Below are positions 17,941 through 25,674 of a DNA stretch of 64,000 bases, one piece after another. The DNA is from Methanofollis fontis (lineage in GTDB: Archaea; Halobacteriota; Methanomicrobia; Methanomicrobiales; Methanofollaceae), in the NCBI RefSeq assembly GCF_004297185.1, contig NZ_PGCL01000001.1, positions 310,001 through 374,000 on the forward strand. The letters run 5' to 3'. How positions within the stretch are numbered: position 1 is the first letter of the stretch; each line of letters starts with the position of its first letter. A program made the position numbers and the translations under genes. The notes beneath the pieces were generated by a model, which saw only the letters and a program-made list of their open reading frames with translations, made no database searches and was not told the origin of the DNA.

Positions 17941-18690
17941 TCAGACCGTCGTTTTTCTGAAGAGCCAGGCCCCGATGACGGTCATCACAACGGCAAACCC
18001 GCCCAGCGCCGCGAAGCTGACGAGCGGGTTTATCTGTGCCGTGCCGGTGAGGCCGTATCTGATCCCCTCCACGCCATAGGTGAGTGGGTCGAGGAGGGTC
18101 AGGGACCTGAGCCAGACCGGCAGGCTCTCGATCGGGAAGAGGGCGCCGGAAAGCCCGAAGATTGGGAAGACCACGAAGTTCATCACGAGCTGGAAGCCGT
18201 GCATGTCCTCCATCTTCGAGGCGATGGCGATCCCCAGGGCGTTGAAGGCGATCCCGATCAGGGCCATTAAGAGCAGTGCAATGACGAAGCCGAGCACGCT
18301 TTCAACCTGGAGCCCGATGAACAGGGAGAGCACCATGATGATCAGCCCCTGGATGAGGGCGGTCGTGGCCCCACCGAGGGTCTGGCCGATCATGATCTCG
18401 ATCCGGGAGACCGGGGCCACCAGCGTCTCCTTCAGGAAACCGAACTGCTTGTCCCAGATGATCTGGATCCCGGAGAAGATCGAAGTGAAGAGCACGCTCA
18501 TCGAGACGATGCCGGGGATGAGGAACTGGACGTAGCCCTCCTGCATGCCGGGCAGAGAGACCACCGAGTTGAGCCCGAAGCCCATGATGAGCAGGAAGAA
18601 GAGCGGCATCCCCAGGCTCCCGACGATCCGGCTCTTCGAGCGGAGGTATCGCTTCACGTTCCGCAGCCAGATGGCATAGACGATATCCAT
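17941..18690 (-). CDS. ABC-2 type efflux permease (DrrB-like)
   Basis: A 249-residue membrane protein with six hydrophobic segments. The first (SRIVGSLGMPLFFLLIMGFGL) and the central ABC-2 stretch FLKETLVAPVSRIEIMIGQTLGG mark the DrrB/NodJ-like exporter family. One base separates it from the ATPase gene, so it is the transmembrane half of that exporter. Daunorubicin-type exporters usually expel hydrophobic drugs or lipids; the true substrate here is unknown. Confidence 0.92.
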   Translation of the reverse strand: MDIVYAIWLRNVKRYLRSKSRIVGSLGMPLFFLLIMGFGLNSVVSLPGMQEGYVQFLIPGIVSMSVLFTSIFSGIQIIWDKQFGFLKETLVAPVSRIEIMIGQTLGGATTALIQGLIIMVLSLFIGLQVESVLGFVIALLLMALIGIAFNALGIAIASKMEDMHGFQLVMNFVVFPIFGLSGALFPIESLPVWLRSLTLLDPLTYGVEGIRYGLTGTAQINPLVSFAALGGFAVVMTVIGAWLFRKTTV

Positions 18691-18691
18691 C

Positions 18692-19681
18692 TCAGTGCCT
18701 CCTGGACCGCATGTGGATGCGCATCCGTTCGCCCGCGTCCGCCTCGCTCTCCCTGATGCTCCGACCGGTGTAGTGGAGGAAGACGTCCTCCAGGGTCGGT
18801 TTTCTCACCGAGAGCGACTCGATCCCGATCCCCTCCCGGTCCAGCAGGGTGACGATCTCCGAGATGTGCCGCTCGGCATTGCGGAGGTGGATGAGCACCT
18901 CGCCGTCGTGCCCCTCGATCCGCTCCACCCAGGGGGCGGCGAGCACCCCGGCGGTCCGGACGGGATCGGCGGTCCGCAGGAGGACCAGGTCACCGCCGAC
19001 GGCGTCCTTCAACCGGGCCGAGGTGTCGAGGGCGACGATCCGCCCCTGGTCGATGATGGCGATGCGGTCGCAGAGGCGGTCGGCCTCGTCCATGTAATGG
19101 GTGGTCAGGATGATCGTGATCCCCATCTCCGCGTTCAGGTTCTCGATATACTCCCAGAGGTGGTTCCTGGTCTGGGGGTCGAGGCCCAGGGTGGGTTCGT
19201 CCAGGAAGAGCACCCGCGGCCGGTGCAGCAGCCCTCGTGCGATCTCCAGGCGCCGGCGCATCCCCCCGGAAAAGGTCTTGACGAGGTCGTCTTTTCGCCC
19301 CTCAAGCCCGACCAGCCCGAGGAGTTCGGCGATCCGCTCCTCCCTGAGGGGGGAGGGGATGCGGTAGAGGCGGCCGTGGAAGTCCATGTTCTCATAGGCC
19401 GTCAGCTCCTCGTCCAGGCTCTGGTCCTGGAAGACGATCCCGATGGAGCGCCGCACGGCGTCCTGCTCGGTGACGACATTGTGCCCGTCCACCGTCGCCG
19501 TCCCTCCGCTCGGCAGGAGCATCGTCGAGAGCATGGAGATGGTCGTGGTCTTGCCGGCGCCGTTCGGGCCGAGCAGCCCGAAGATCTCACCCTCCTCGAT
19601 CTCGAAAGAGATGCCGTCGACGGCGGTGAACGCCCCGAAGGTCTTTGTCAGGTCTTTAACATGAATGGCGCTCATCTGCAT
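18692..19681 (-). CDS. ABC exporter ATPase (DrrA-like)
   Basis: A 329-residue ATPase with Walker A GPNGAGKTT, signature FSGGMRRRLE, Walker B VLFLDEPTLGLDP and an H-loop TTHYMDEA. A C-terminal extension of about 90 residues (ends ...PTLEDVFLHYTGRSIRE plus a basic tail) is characteristic of DrrA-type subunits. Start ATG 19681 or 19675; a GGAGG ribosome site lies directly upstream. It overlaps the end of the PadR gene by 26 bases, so regulator, ATPase and permease form one operon. Confidence 0.93.
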   Translation of the reverse strand: MQMSAIHVKDLTKTFGAFTAVDGISFEIEEGEIFGLLGPNGAGKTTTISMLSTMLLPSGGTATVDGHNVVTEQDAVRRSIGIVFQDQSLDEELTAYENMDFHGRLYRIPSPLREERIAELLGLVGLEGRKDDLVKTFSGGMRRRLEIARGLLHRPRVLFLDEPTLGLDPQTRNHLWEYIENLNAEMGITIILTTHYMDEADRLCDRIAIIDQGRIVALDTSARLKDAVGGDLVLLRTADPVRTAGVLAAPWVERIEGHDGEVLIHLRNAERHISEIVTLLDREGIGIESLSVRKPTLEDVFLHYTGRSIRESEADAGERMRIHMRSRRH

Positions 19682-20159
19682 CAATCCTCCGCAGTTCTTC
19701 GCAGGTCCGTTCCAGAATTTGTGCCGCCTCCTCCTGCCGTTCGCTCGGGAGGGCGTCGGTCAGGCACCTCACCTCGAAGAGCAGGGTGTCCAGGGGGCGG
19801 GCGCTGTCACCGAAGATCTCCACGAAGAGGTCCTTGAAGAGCACCAGTCGCTTGTGGGACTCCTGCCGGTGCCGCCTGACCGCACGCAGCATCTCCTCCC
19901 CGGCCGGCGTGGTGCCGTAGATGCTCTTGCCCCGCCTGCCGGTCTCCAGCACGCCGATGAGTCCGTCCTCCTCGAGGTGCCTGAGCACCGGATAGAGCGT
20001 GCCCTTGCTCGGCACCCATCTCCCGCCCGTCCGCTCCTCGATCTCCTTCAGGATATCGTAGCCGGATTTCGGCTCCTTCTGAAGGGAGTGGAGCACGAAC
20101 AGGGCGATGATGCCCTGTTCCCTGCCGTTTGTACCGGCGAATTTCCAGAAACCCCTCAA
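19656..20159 (-). CDS. PadR-family transcriptional regulator
   Basis: A winged-helix repressor of the PadR family, recognised by LHSLQKEPKSGYDILKEIEER, SKGTLYPVLRHLEEDGLI and GRRGKSIYGTTPAGEEML, with a C-terminal helical dimerisation arm. I prefer a TTG start at 20159 (167 residues). The reading frame continues to an ATG at 20234, but that extra stretch is AT-rich, holds a TATA-like element and a perfect inverted repeat, and has no PadR similarity. Family members next to ABC exporters normally repress their own operon and release on drug binding, which fits the gene order here. Confidence 0.85.
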   Translation of the reverse strand: MRGFWKFAGTNGREQGIIALFVLHSLQKEPKSGYDILKEIEERTGGRWVPSKGTLYPVLRHLEEDGLIGVLETGRRGKSIYGTTPAGEEMLRAVRRHRQESHKRLVLFKDLFVEIFGDSARPLDTLLFEVRCLTDALPSERQEEAAQILERTCEELRRIDADERHSC

Positions 20160-20173
20160 CAGATCACATCCGA

Positions 20174-20213
20174 ACGGTTCGAAATCGAACCGTCCATTAC
20201 AATACTGTCCGAT
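20174..20213 (-). promoter_or_regulatory. Promoter and palindromic operator of the padR-ABC operon
   Basis: A perfect 8-bp inverted repeat ACGGTTCG-AAAT-CGAACCGT (20174-20193) lies 15 bases upstream of the preferred PadR start. A TATA-like CAGTATTGTAATGG at about 20200-20213 on the minus strand would start transcription near 20180, inside the palindrome. Binding there would block transcription, as expected for autorepression. Confidence 0.55.
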
Positions 20214-20220
20214 CCGGATA

Positions 20221-20796
20221 TCAACCTTCTGCATGCGGCAGCCTCAGCAGGGCGGTGCGGCCGAACAGAATGCGAGGAGCCCCTTCGAGCAGAAAACCGG
20301 CCCCCTGTGCGGTGCGAACCGTCTCCGCAAATTCCCCCTCCCCAACATGAAAGACGGGTTCGACAACGAGCATCATCCCGCCGGGCCGGAGTGCGGCGGC
20401 GACCTCCCGGAAAAAGCGGCGAACGTCCGGCACCTCATGGACGACATAGAAGGCGAGGGCGAAGTCCACGGGGGGGAGGGCGGCGAGGTCCAGGCTGTCC
20501 GAACTGGTGCGGTGGAGGCGGATGCGGCCGAGCACACCCTCCCCTCCGGCCCGCACCCTCAGACGCTCGAGCATCCCCTGCTGCAGGTCGGCGGCGATCA
20601 CGCACCCCTCGTCTCCCACCATCCGGGCCATCGGGCGGGTGAAAAAACCCGAACCGCAGCCGATATCGATCACGGTGTCGCCGGGACGGATATAGGGGCC
20701 AAGGATCCGTTCGGGCGGATGGAGGAGTCGCCGCAGCGGGTGGTCCAGCAGACCGGCATGCGATGCCGGACAGACGTGATGCCCTCCCATCTCCAT
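20221..20796 (-). CDS. SAM-dependent methyltransferase (UbiE/Coq5-like fold)
   Basis: A 191-residue class I methyltransferase: motif I VIDIGCGSGFFTRPMA (about residues 40-55), ADLQQGMLERLR for motif II, FALAFYVVHEVPDV at motif IV and LRPGGMMLVVEP at motif VI. ATG 20796 follows a GGGAGGTG ribosome site. The N-terminus HHVCPASHAGLLDHPLRR with one Cys and several His is common in arsenite- or metal-related methyltransferase relatives, but I cannot assign the substrate. The gene lies just upstream of the PadR-ABC operon and runs in the same direction, with its own coding end right before the PadR promoter. Confidence 0.85.
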   Translation of the reverse strand: MEMGGHHVCPASHAGLLDHPLRRLLHPPERILGPYIRPGDTVIDIGCGSGFFTRPMARMVGDEGCVIAADLQQGMLERLRVRAGGEGVLGRIRLHRTSSDSLDLAALPPVDFALAFYVVHEVPDVRRFFREVAAALRPGGMMLVVEPVFHVGEGEFAETVRTAQGAGFLLEGAPRILFGRTALLRLPHAEG

Positions 20797-20815
20797 GACA
20801 CCTCCCGCCCGGCGC

Positions 20816-22468
20816 TCACCCGCACAGCCTGGCGGCGATCGGCATTCTTCTCCCTGAACCAAAGGCCTTCGGCGTCACCCTGAGGCCTGGCGCCGCCTGA
20901 CGCCGTTTGTACTCGTTCCGGTCGACGGTGCGCACCACCCATTTGACGATCGCCGGGTCGAAGCCCAGTCCGACGATCCCCTCGATCGAATCGTTTTCAT
21001 CGACATATCGTTGCAGGATGGGATCGAGCACCTCGTAGGGCGGCAGCGTGTCGCGGTCCTGCTGATCCGGGCGGAGTTCGGCAGAAGGAGGTTTGGTCAG
21101 GGTTTCCTCGGGGATGAGGGGGGCCGATCGGTTGATATATGCCGCCAGCCGGTAGACCAGCGTCTTGGAGACATCGGAGATGACGGCGAGTCCGCCCGAC
21201 ATATCCCCGTAGAGGGTGCAATACCCCACCGCCAGCTCGCTCTTGTTGCCGGTGGAGAGGACCAGGTGCCCGTATTCGTTGGAGAGCGCCATCAGGATGT
21301 TGCCCCGGATCCGCGCCTGGAGGTTCTCCAGGGTGACGCCGATCCCGCCATCGGGCGGGAGGTGGCCGGAGAGGGCCTCCCCATACGAACGGTAGACCGG
21401 CGTGATCGGGACCTCGGTGAACCCGATGCCGAGGTTGTGCGCAAGGGCGCGGGCGTCCCTGAGGCTGCCGGAGGAGGAGTAGGGCCCGGGCATCGCCACC
21501 CCCATGACGTTGCCGGCGCCGATCGCCTCCACGGCCAGAGAGCAGACCACCGCCGAGTCCACCCCGCCCGAGAGACCGAGCACGACGGACGAAAACCCGC
21601 ATTTCCGCACATAATCGCGCAGACCGAGCACCAGCGCCCCGTGAAGGCTCTCGATCTCGTCCTGGGCCTGGTAGATGGCATGGGACAGCGGGGGGCGATC
21701 GATATCAACCGTCCGCACCTCCTCCCTGAAAGGGGGCAGGACGGCAAGGGGGCGTCTGTCGCCGTCAAAACACATACTCCTCCCATCGAAGACCAGTTCG
21801 TCGTTTCCACCGACCTGGTTCACCGATACAAATGGGACATGATGTTTTCCGGCGTGGTTCTGAAAGATCTTTGCTCTGACAGCCTCCTTTCCGATATGGA
21901 AGGGGGATGCAGAGATGTTGATCAGCACCGTCGCTCCCTTCGCCGCCAGCAGGGCCTGGGGATCGACCGGGTAATAGCGGCGGGGCCAGAGGTCTGGATC
22001 GTTCCAGGCGTCCTCGCAGATCGATATGCCGAGCACGTGCCCCCCAAATCTCACCACGTCCACGGCCGGGGCGGGATCGAAGTAGCGGCCCTCGTCGAAG
22101 ACATCGTAGGAGGGGAGGAGGGACTTCGCCTGGGAGAAGAGGAGGCGGCCGTTCTGGATCAGGAGCGCCGCATTGGAGAGCCCCCGGCCCGGGCCCGCGT
22201 CCGTCGTCTGCGGGGCGCCCAGGATGATCCCGGTCTGCGGGTGGCGTTCGGAGATCTCGATGATCCGCTCCAGGGAGCGATCGACCCGTCTGAGAAACCA
22301 GTCCCGCTCCAGCAGGTCGCGGGGGGGGTAGCCGGTGAGGAAGAGTTCGGAAAAGACCACCAGGTCCGGGGAGTGGACGGCGGAGGCGGCAAGCGTCTCC
22401 TCCAGGATGCGGACATTCCCCTCCGTGTCACCGACGGTCGGGTTGCATTGCGCAAGTGCGATCTTCAT
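20816..22468 (-). CDS. nadE: Glutamine-dependent NAD+ synthetase (NadE with N-terminal glutaminase)
   Basis: A 550-residue two-domain enzyme that makes NAD+ from deamido-NAD+ with glutamine as ammonia source. Residues 1-255 are a nitrilase-type glutaminase with Glu in FSELFLTGY, Lys in AKSLLPSYDVFDE and the catalytic Cys in GISICEDAW. Residues 275-550 are the synthetase with pyrophosphate loop LGLSGGVDSA and the later STGNKSELAVGYCTLYGDM. Many methanogens carry only the short ammonia-dependent NadE; this long form is of the bacterial type. ATG 22468 starts directly with the nitrilase strand MKIALAQCN. Confidence 0.95.
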   Translation of the reverse strand: MKIALAQCNPTVGDTEGNVRILEETLAASAVHSPDLVVFSELFLTGYPPRDLLERDWFLRRVDRSLERIIEISERHPQTGIILGAPQTTDAGPGRGLSNAALLIQNGRLLFSQAKSLLPSYDVFDEGRYFDPAPAVDVVRFGGHVLGISICEDAWNDPDLWPRRYYPVDPQALLAAKGATVLINISASPFHIGKEAVRAKIFQNHAGKHHVPFVSVNQVGGNDELVFDGRSMCFDGDRRPLAVLPPFREEVRTVDIDRPPLSHAIYQAQDEIESLHGALVLGLRDYVRKCGFSSVVLGLSGGVDSAVVCSLAVEAIGAGNVMGVAMPGPYSSSGSLRDARALAHNLGIGFTEVPITPVYRSYGEALSGHLPPDGGIGVTLENLQARIRGNILMALSNEYGHLVLSTGNKSELAVGYCTLYGDMSGGLAVISDVSKTLVYRLAAYINRSAPLIPEETLTKPPSAELRPDQQDRDTLPPYEVLDPILQRYVDENDSIEGIVGLGFDPAIVKWVVRTVDRNEYKRRQAAPGLRVTPKAFGSGRRMPIAARLCG

Positions 22469-22641
22469 CTCTCGTCTCCTCCGGTACAGTGCATCAGGAT
22501 CCGGTCCAGAGATACATCAATATTGTCCGGATGGGGCACTGAGAGGGGGCACCGGTCACCCGTACAACGGAATGAACATACCCCGTTTTCGTTTCGATCA
22601 ATTTCACAACCCCTATATCCTCCAGACCCCCTGATCAGACC

Positions 22642-24237
22642 ATGCCGATTCAAAACCCAGAAACACCGTTTCCGCTCCGTTCCGCCCTCCTCGCCGGGGC
22701 GGTTCTGGTGGTCCTTCTCTTCAGCGTCTGCGGAGCCGGATGCACCGGCACCCCCCCGCCTGACGACGCCACAACACCCGAAACTGCCAGCGCCGCCGCA
22801 TTCAAGGAGCAGATCGACGCCGTCATCTCGCAGGAGCGCTACGCCTTCTCCACCTGGGGCATGATGGTGCGGGACACCGCCACCGGCGATGTGCTGCTGG
22901 CAATGAACGAGGACCAGCTCTTTACCCCCGGTTCGACGACAAAGGTCTTCACGGTCTCGACCGCCCTCCAGACGCTCGGACCCGACTACCGCTTCAGCAC
23001 GCCGGTCTATCGTGCCGGCGACGACCTGGTGCTGGTGGCCTCGGGCGACCTTGCGATGGGCGGTCGGGCCGGACCGGACGGCACCCTGGAGTTCACCGAT
23101 ATGGATCACGGCGACGCCGGGGCCTTCGGAGGGTGCGTGCTCACCGCGGGCGACCCGCTGGGCGGGCTCGACGACCTCGCCGGGCAGGTCGCCGACGCCG
23201 GGATCACCACCGCCGACGACGTGATCATCGACGACCGCCTCTTTGAAGAGACAAAACTGGCGGCCGAAGGGCTGGTGACGCCGATCGTCGTCAACGACAA
23301 CCTGATCGACGTGACGATCACCCCCGGACGGGAGGGGGAGGCGGCGACGATCGACTGGCGCCCCCGTTCGTCTGCATACACGGTCGAGTGCGATGTGACG
23401 ACCACTGCCGCCGGTTCGGCGATGACGGTGACGGTGCCCGAATACACGGGACAACCGGTGATCCGGGTGAGCGGGACGGTTCCGGCAGATGCGGGGACGG
23501 TTAACCTCACCTCGAACGTGGCCGTGCCGGCGGCCTTCGCCCGAGGCCTCTTCATCGACGCCCTGGAGAGGGCCGGGGTGGCGGTGGCGGCGCCGGCGAC
23601 CGGGGAGAACCCCTCCGCAGACCTGCCCGCCACATACGGGGCGGATGAACAGGTGGCCAAACTCGTCTCCCCGCCATTTTCCGAGTATGCGAAGGTGACG
23701 CTGAAGGTGAGCCAGAACCTGTATGCAAACTGCCTGCTCGGGATCATCGCCGCCCATGCGGGGTATGACACCGTCGATGCCGGACTCTTCGCCGAGGGAG
23801 CGTTCCTCGAATCCGCCGGGGTGAACCCGGACAGCCTGCTGCTCGCCGACGGCGAGGGGAGCATCAAAAACCGGATCAGCCCGCTGGCGGCGACCGATCT
23901 TGCCGTGTTCATGGCAGGATCAGAGAACTACGAACCTCTCTTCGACGCCATGCCAATTCTGGGTGTGGACGGCACCCTTGCCGGAGGGGCGGAGCCCGGC
24001 GATCCGGGATACGGGGTGATCCATGCCAAGACCGGCACATCGATCGCCGGCGATATGAAGGGGAGGCTGTTTGTGTATGCCCGCGGGCTGCTCGGGTATA
24101 TGACCACGGCGAAGGGCACCCCGATCACCTTTGTGATCTATGTGAACAATGTGCCGGGCCTCGAATCGATGGAGGACCTCGGGGATCTGGTGACCGACGT
24201 GAACCGGGTCGCCGTGCTGATCTACGAGAACCTCTAA
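22642..24237 (+). CDS. Putative lipoprotein of the D-Ala-D-Ala carboxypeptidase / PBP4 (S13) family
   Basis: A 531-residue secreted serine peptidase homologue. An N-terminal hydrophobic segment (14-33) ends in CGAGC with Cys34 as likely lipid anchor, followed by a Thr/Pro linker. The penicillin-binding fold is marked by the SxxK tetrad STTK (98-101), a SQN triad (about residue 356) and KTGT (about 472), so all three active-site boxes are intact. S13 enzymes cleave peptidoglycan cross-links, which these archaea lack; an unknown surface peptide or activity as DD-aminopeptidase/esterase is possible. A T-run follows the stop (24242-24249). It is transcribed alone, divergent from nadE. Confidence 0.85.
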   Translation: MPIQNPETPFPLRSALLAGAVLVVLLFSVCGAGCTGTPPPDDATTPETASAAAFKEQIDAVISQERYAFSTWGMMVRDTATGDVLLAMNEDQLFTPGSTTKVFTVSTALQTLGPDYRFSTPVYRAGDDLVLVASGDLAMGGRAGPDGTLEFTDMDHGDAGAFGGCVLTAGDPLGGLDDLAGQVADAGITTADDVIIDDRLFEETKLAAEGLVTPIVVNDNLIDVTITPGREGEAATIDWRPRSSAYTVECDVTTTAAGSAMTVTVPEYTGQPVIRVSGTVPADAGTVNLTSNVAVPAAFARGLFIDALERAGVAVAAPATGENPSADLPATYGADEQVAKLVSPPFSEYAKVTLKVSQNLYANCLLGIIAAHAGYDTVDAGLFAEGAFLESAGVNPDSLLLADGEGSIKNRISPLAATDLAVFMAGSENYEPLFDAMPILGVDGTLAGGAEPGDPGYGVIHAKTGTSIAGDMKGRLFVYARGLLGYMTTAKGTPITFVIYVNNVPGLESMEDLGDLVTDVNRVAVLIYENL

Positions 24238-24241
24238 ACTC

Positions 24242-24249
24242 TTTTTTTT
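24242..24249 (+). terminator. T-run terminator behind the S13 peptidase gene
   Basis: Eight T start five bases after the stop codon and are followed by AATTTT, the oligo-T type of archaeal terminator. Confidence 0.45.
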
Positions 24250-24397
24250 AATTTTCACAGGGGCCATGCGGCTCATCATGCCGGCATCTCCGCCGGCACG
24301 TACCGATCTCGTGAGGGCTGGAGCGTGCGGTCGCCATCGCTGTGCGTGTCCACCAAACGTATTTATGAAGAGATGCAATGGGTATATGCATCCTGAA

Positions 24398-24472
24398 GGG
24401 CCCGTAGCTTAGTGGTGGAGCGCCCGGCTCATAACCGGGTGGCCGTGGGTTCGAATCCCTCCGGGCCCACCA
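24398..24472 (+). tRNA. tRNA with anticodon CAT (elongator Met or Ile2)
   Basis: Acceptor GGGCCCG/CGGGCCC, anticodon stem around loop CTCATAA, and T-arm GTGGGTTCGAATCCC form a full cloverleaf; CCA is encoded (24470-24472). The G1-C72 pair argues against the initiator. The sequence alone does not separate elongator tRNA-Met from the tRNA-Ile2 whose C34 is modified to agmatidine; the GGGCCC acceptor makes Ile2 a real option. A TATA-like GTATTTATGAAG lies at about 24358-24369. Confidence 0.9.
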
Positions 24473-24742
24473 TGTCTATTCTTGTTTTGAGAAACTGCGA
24501 ACATATTGAGATCCATACTGAATTTTAACCGACATATGCATTTTAATTGGAGAGAGAACCCCACAAAGATTCTGAACAGTTTCATAGTAAAGGCTCTCTC
24601 GGATAGAGAACCCGGGCGAGGATCCGGACACCATGAACCGTATCAGAAGCCAGAATCGCCAATCGCATTTCAGAAAAAAGGGCAAGGGAAAAAACCCTGA
24701 CAGAGGGTCTCACCAGGTCCAGCAACCGGGATCAGAGCAAAT

Positions 24743-25222
24743 CTAATTTTCAATACTCTGTAACACTCTCTTAACGTCGATATCCCCATTTTCCGAGTAG
24801 ATTATCCGCATAACACCCGGCAGATACCGGTCCATCGTATTCAGATTGTGAATAACCATCCATTTGATAACATTATGGGAAAGGGAGTCCACCGTACCCT
24901 CGACATCGATGGAGGTCTTGTATCGGATTTCTCCATCATCGAAGTCCATCTCAAAGTTACCAATCCTTAAACCGTAATTGGCGCGGGTTAGATATTCCGC
25001 AATTGCACCCCTCTTATCGGCAGGGACACGCGTACCCGGAATGCAATATATCATGAGACAGGATACTTTTTCATTCGCATGGGCAATCAACTGGTATCTC
25101 CCGACATCGGTGTTCACACCCATCTTCAAAGATGATTTACCTTCAATTTTATCGAATTTCCAGTCATCATCCCTGAAGAATTTCATCGTTCTCTCCAGGA
25201 TGGGCCCATGTGTGTAAGACAT
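24743..25222 (-). CDS. YbjN-domain-like protein
   Basis: A 159-residue soluble protein that resembles the YbjN/type III secretion chaperone-like fold: an N-terminal FFRDDDWKFD, a central strand region AHANEKVSCLMIYCIPGTRVPADKR, and a helical end with LTRANYGLRIGNFEMDFDDGEIRYKTSIDVEG. Function in archaea is unknown. ATG 25222 fits a leaderless mRNA from a TATA box at about 25245-25256; an in-frame GTG at 25240 is the alternative. It is AT-rich compared with its neighbours and lies in a poor region that begins right behind a tRNA gene, which suggests it was acquired. Confidence 0.7.
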   Translation of the reverse strand: MSYTHGPILERTMKFFRDDDWKFDKIEGKSSLKMGVNTDVGRYQLIAHANEKVSCLMIYCIPGTRVPADKRGAIAEYLTRANYGLRIGNFEMDFDDGEIRYKTSIDVEGTVDSLSHNVIKWMVIHNLNTMDRYLPGVMRIIYSENGDIDVKRVLQSIEN

Positions 25223-25504
25223 AAGCGACCATATTTTCACAACAACATATAGAGTTTACGAATATTTCGATGAATAATATCAACTAAAACCAGAAATACC
25301 AGATCAATTGCCGAATATTGAAAACTTCCCACCTCTTTAAGGGGTGGTCAGGATCGTCCGCAGGAAGGGCAGAATCCCCAATGGCAGAGGGCACAACAGC
25401 CAACAAAACCCATTTCCGGAGACGGACTTACACCATATATCGGCCCAAAAATCCAAAATATCCCATATAATTGTTAAATTGCCCGGGCAGACCATTGTGC
25501 AAAA
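25223..25504. other. AT-rich gene-free stretch
   Basis: About 280 bases, AT-rich, with no gene I can support. It contains the promoter of the YbjN-like gene on one side and runs into the promoter of the first PKD gene on the other. Confidence 0.6.
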
Positions 25505-25674
25505 ATTATTATAATTTTCCGACATCCCCACACTCAGAAGTCACCGGGATCGCCGTGCGACACCTCGCCAGCGATTGCCATCCTGTAGCATTCACGCCAC
25601 TGCCCGGGCAAACGCTCCGCCGTCCCGTGATTTCAGTTTGAAACCATGAAAAACCACGAGAAGGTGATCAAAAA
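25505..25674 (+). promoter_or_regulatory. Promoter and leader of the first PKD gene
   Basis: A core ATTATTATAATTTTCCGACA (25505-25524) is followed by a leader of about 135 bases. The sequences CCCGGGCAAAC, GCCGTCCCGTGATTTCAG and GAAACCATGAAA recur nearly unchanged before the second PKD gene. The ribosome site GAGAAGGTGATC matches the 3' end of archaeal 16S rRNA over at least eight bases, five bases before ATG: an unusually strong initiation signal. Confidence 0.6.
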
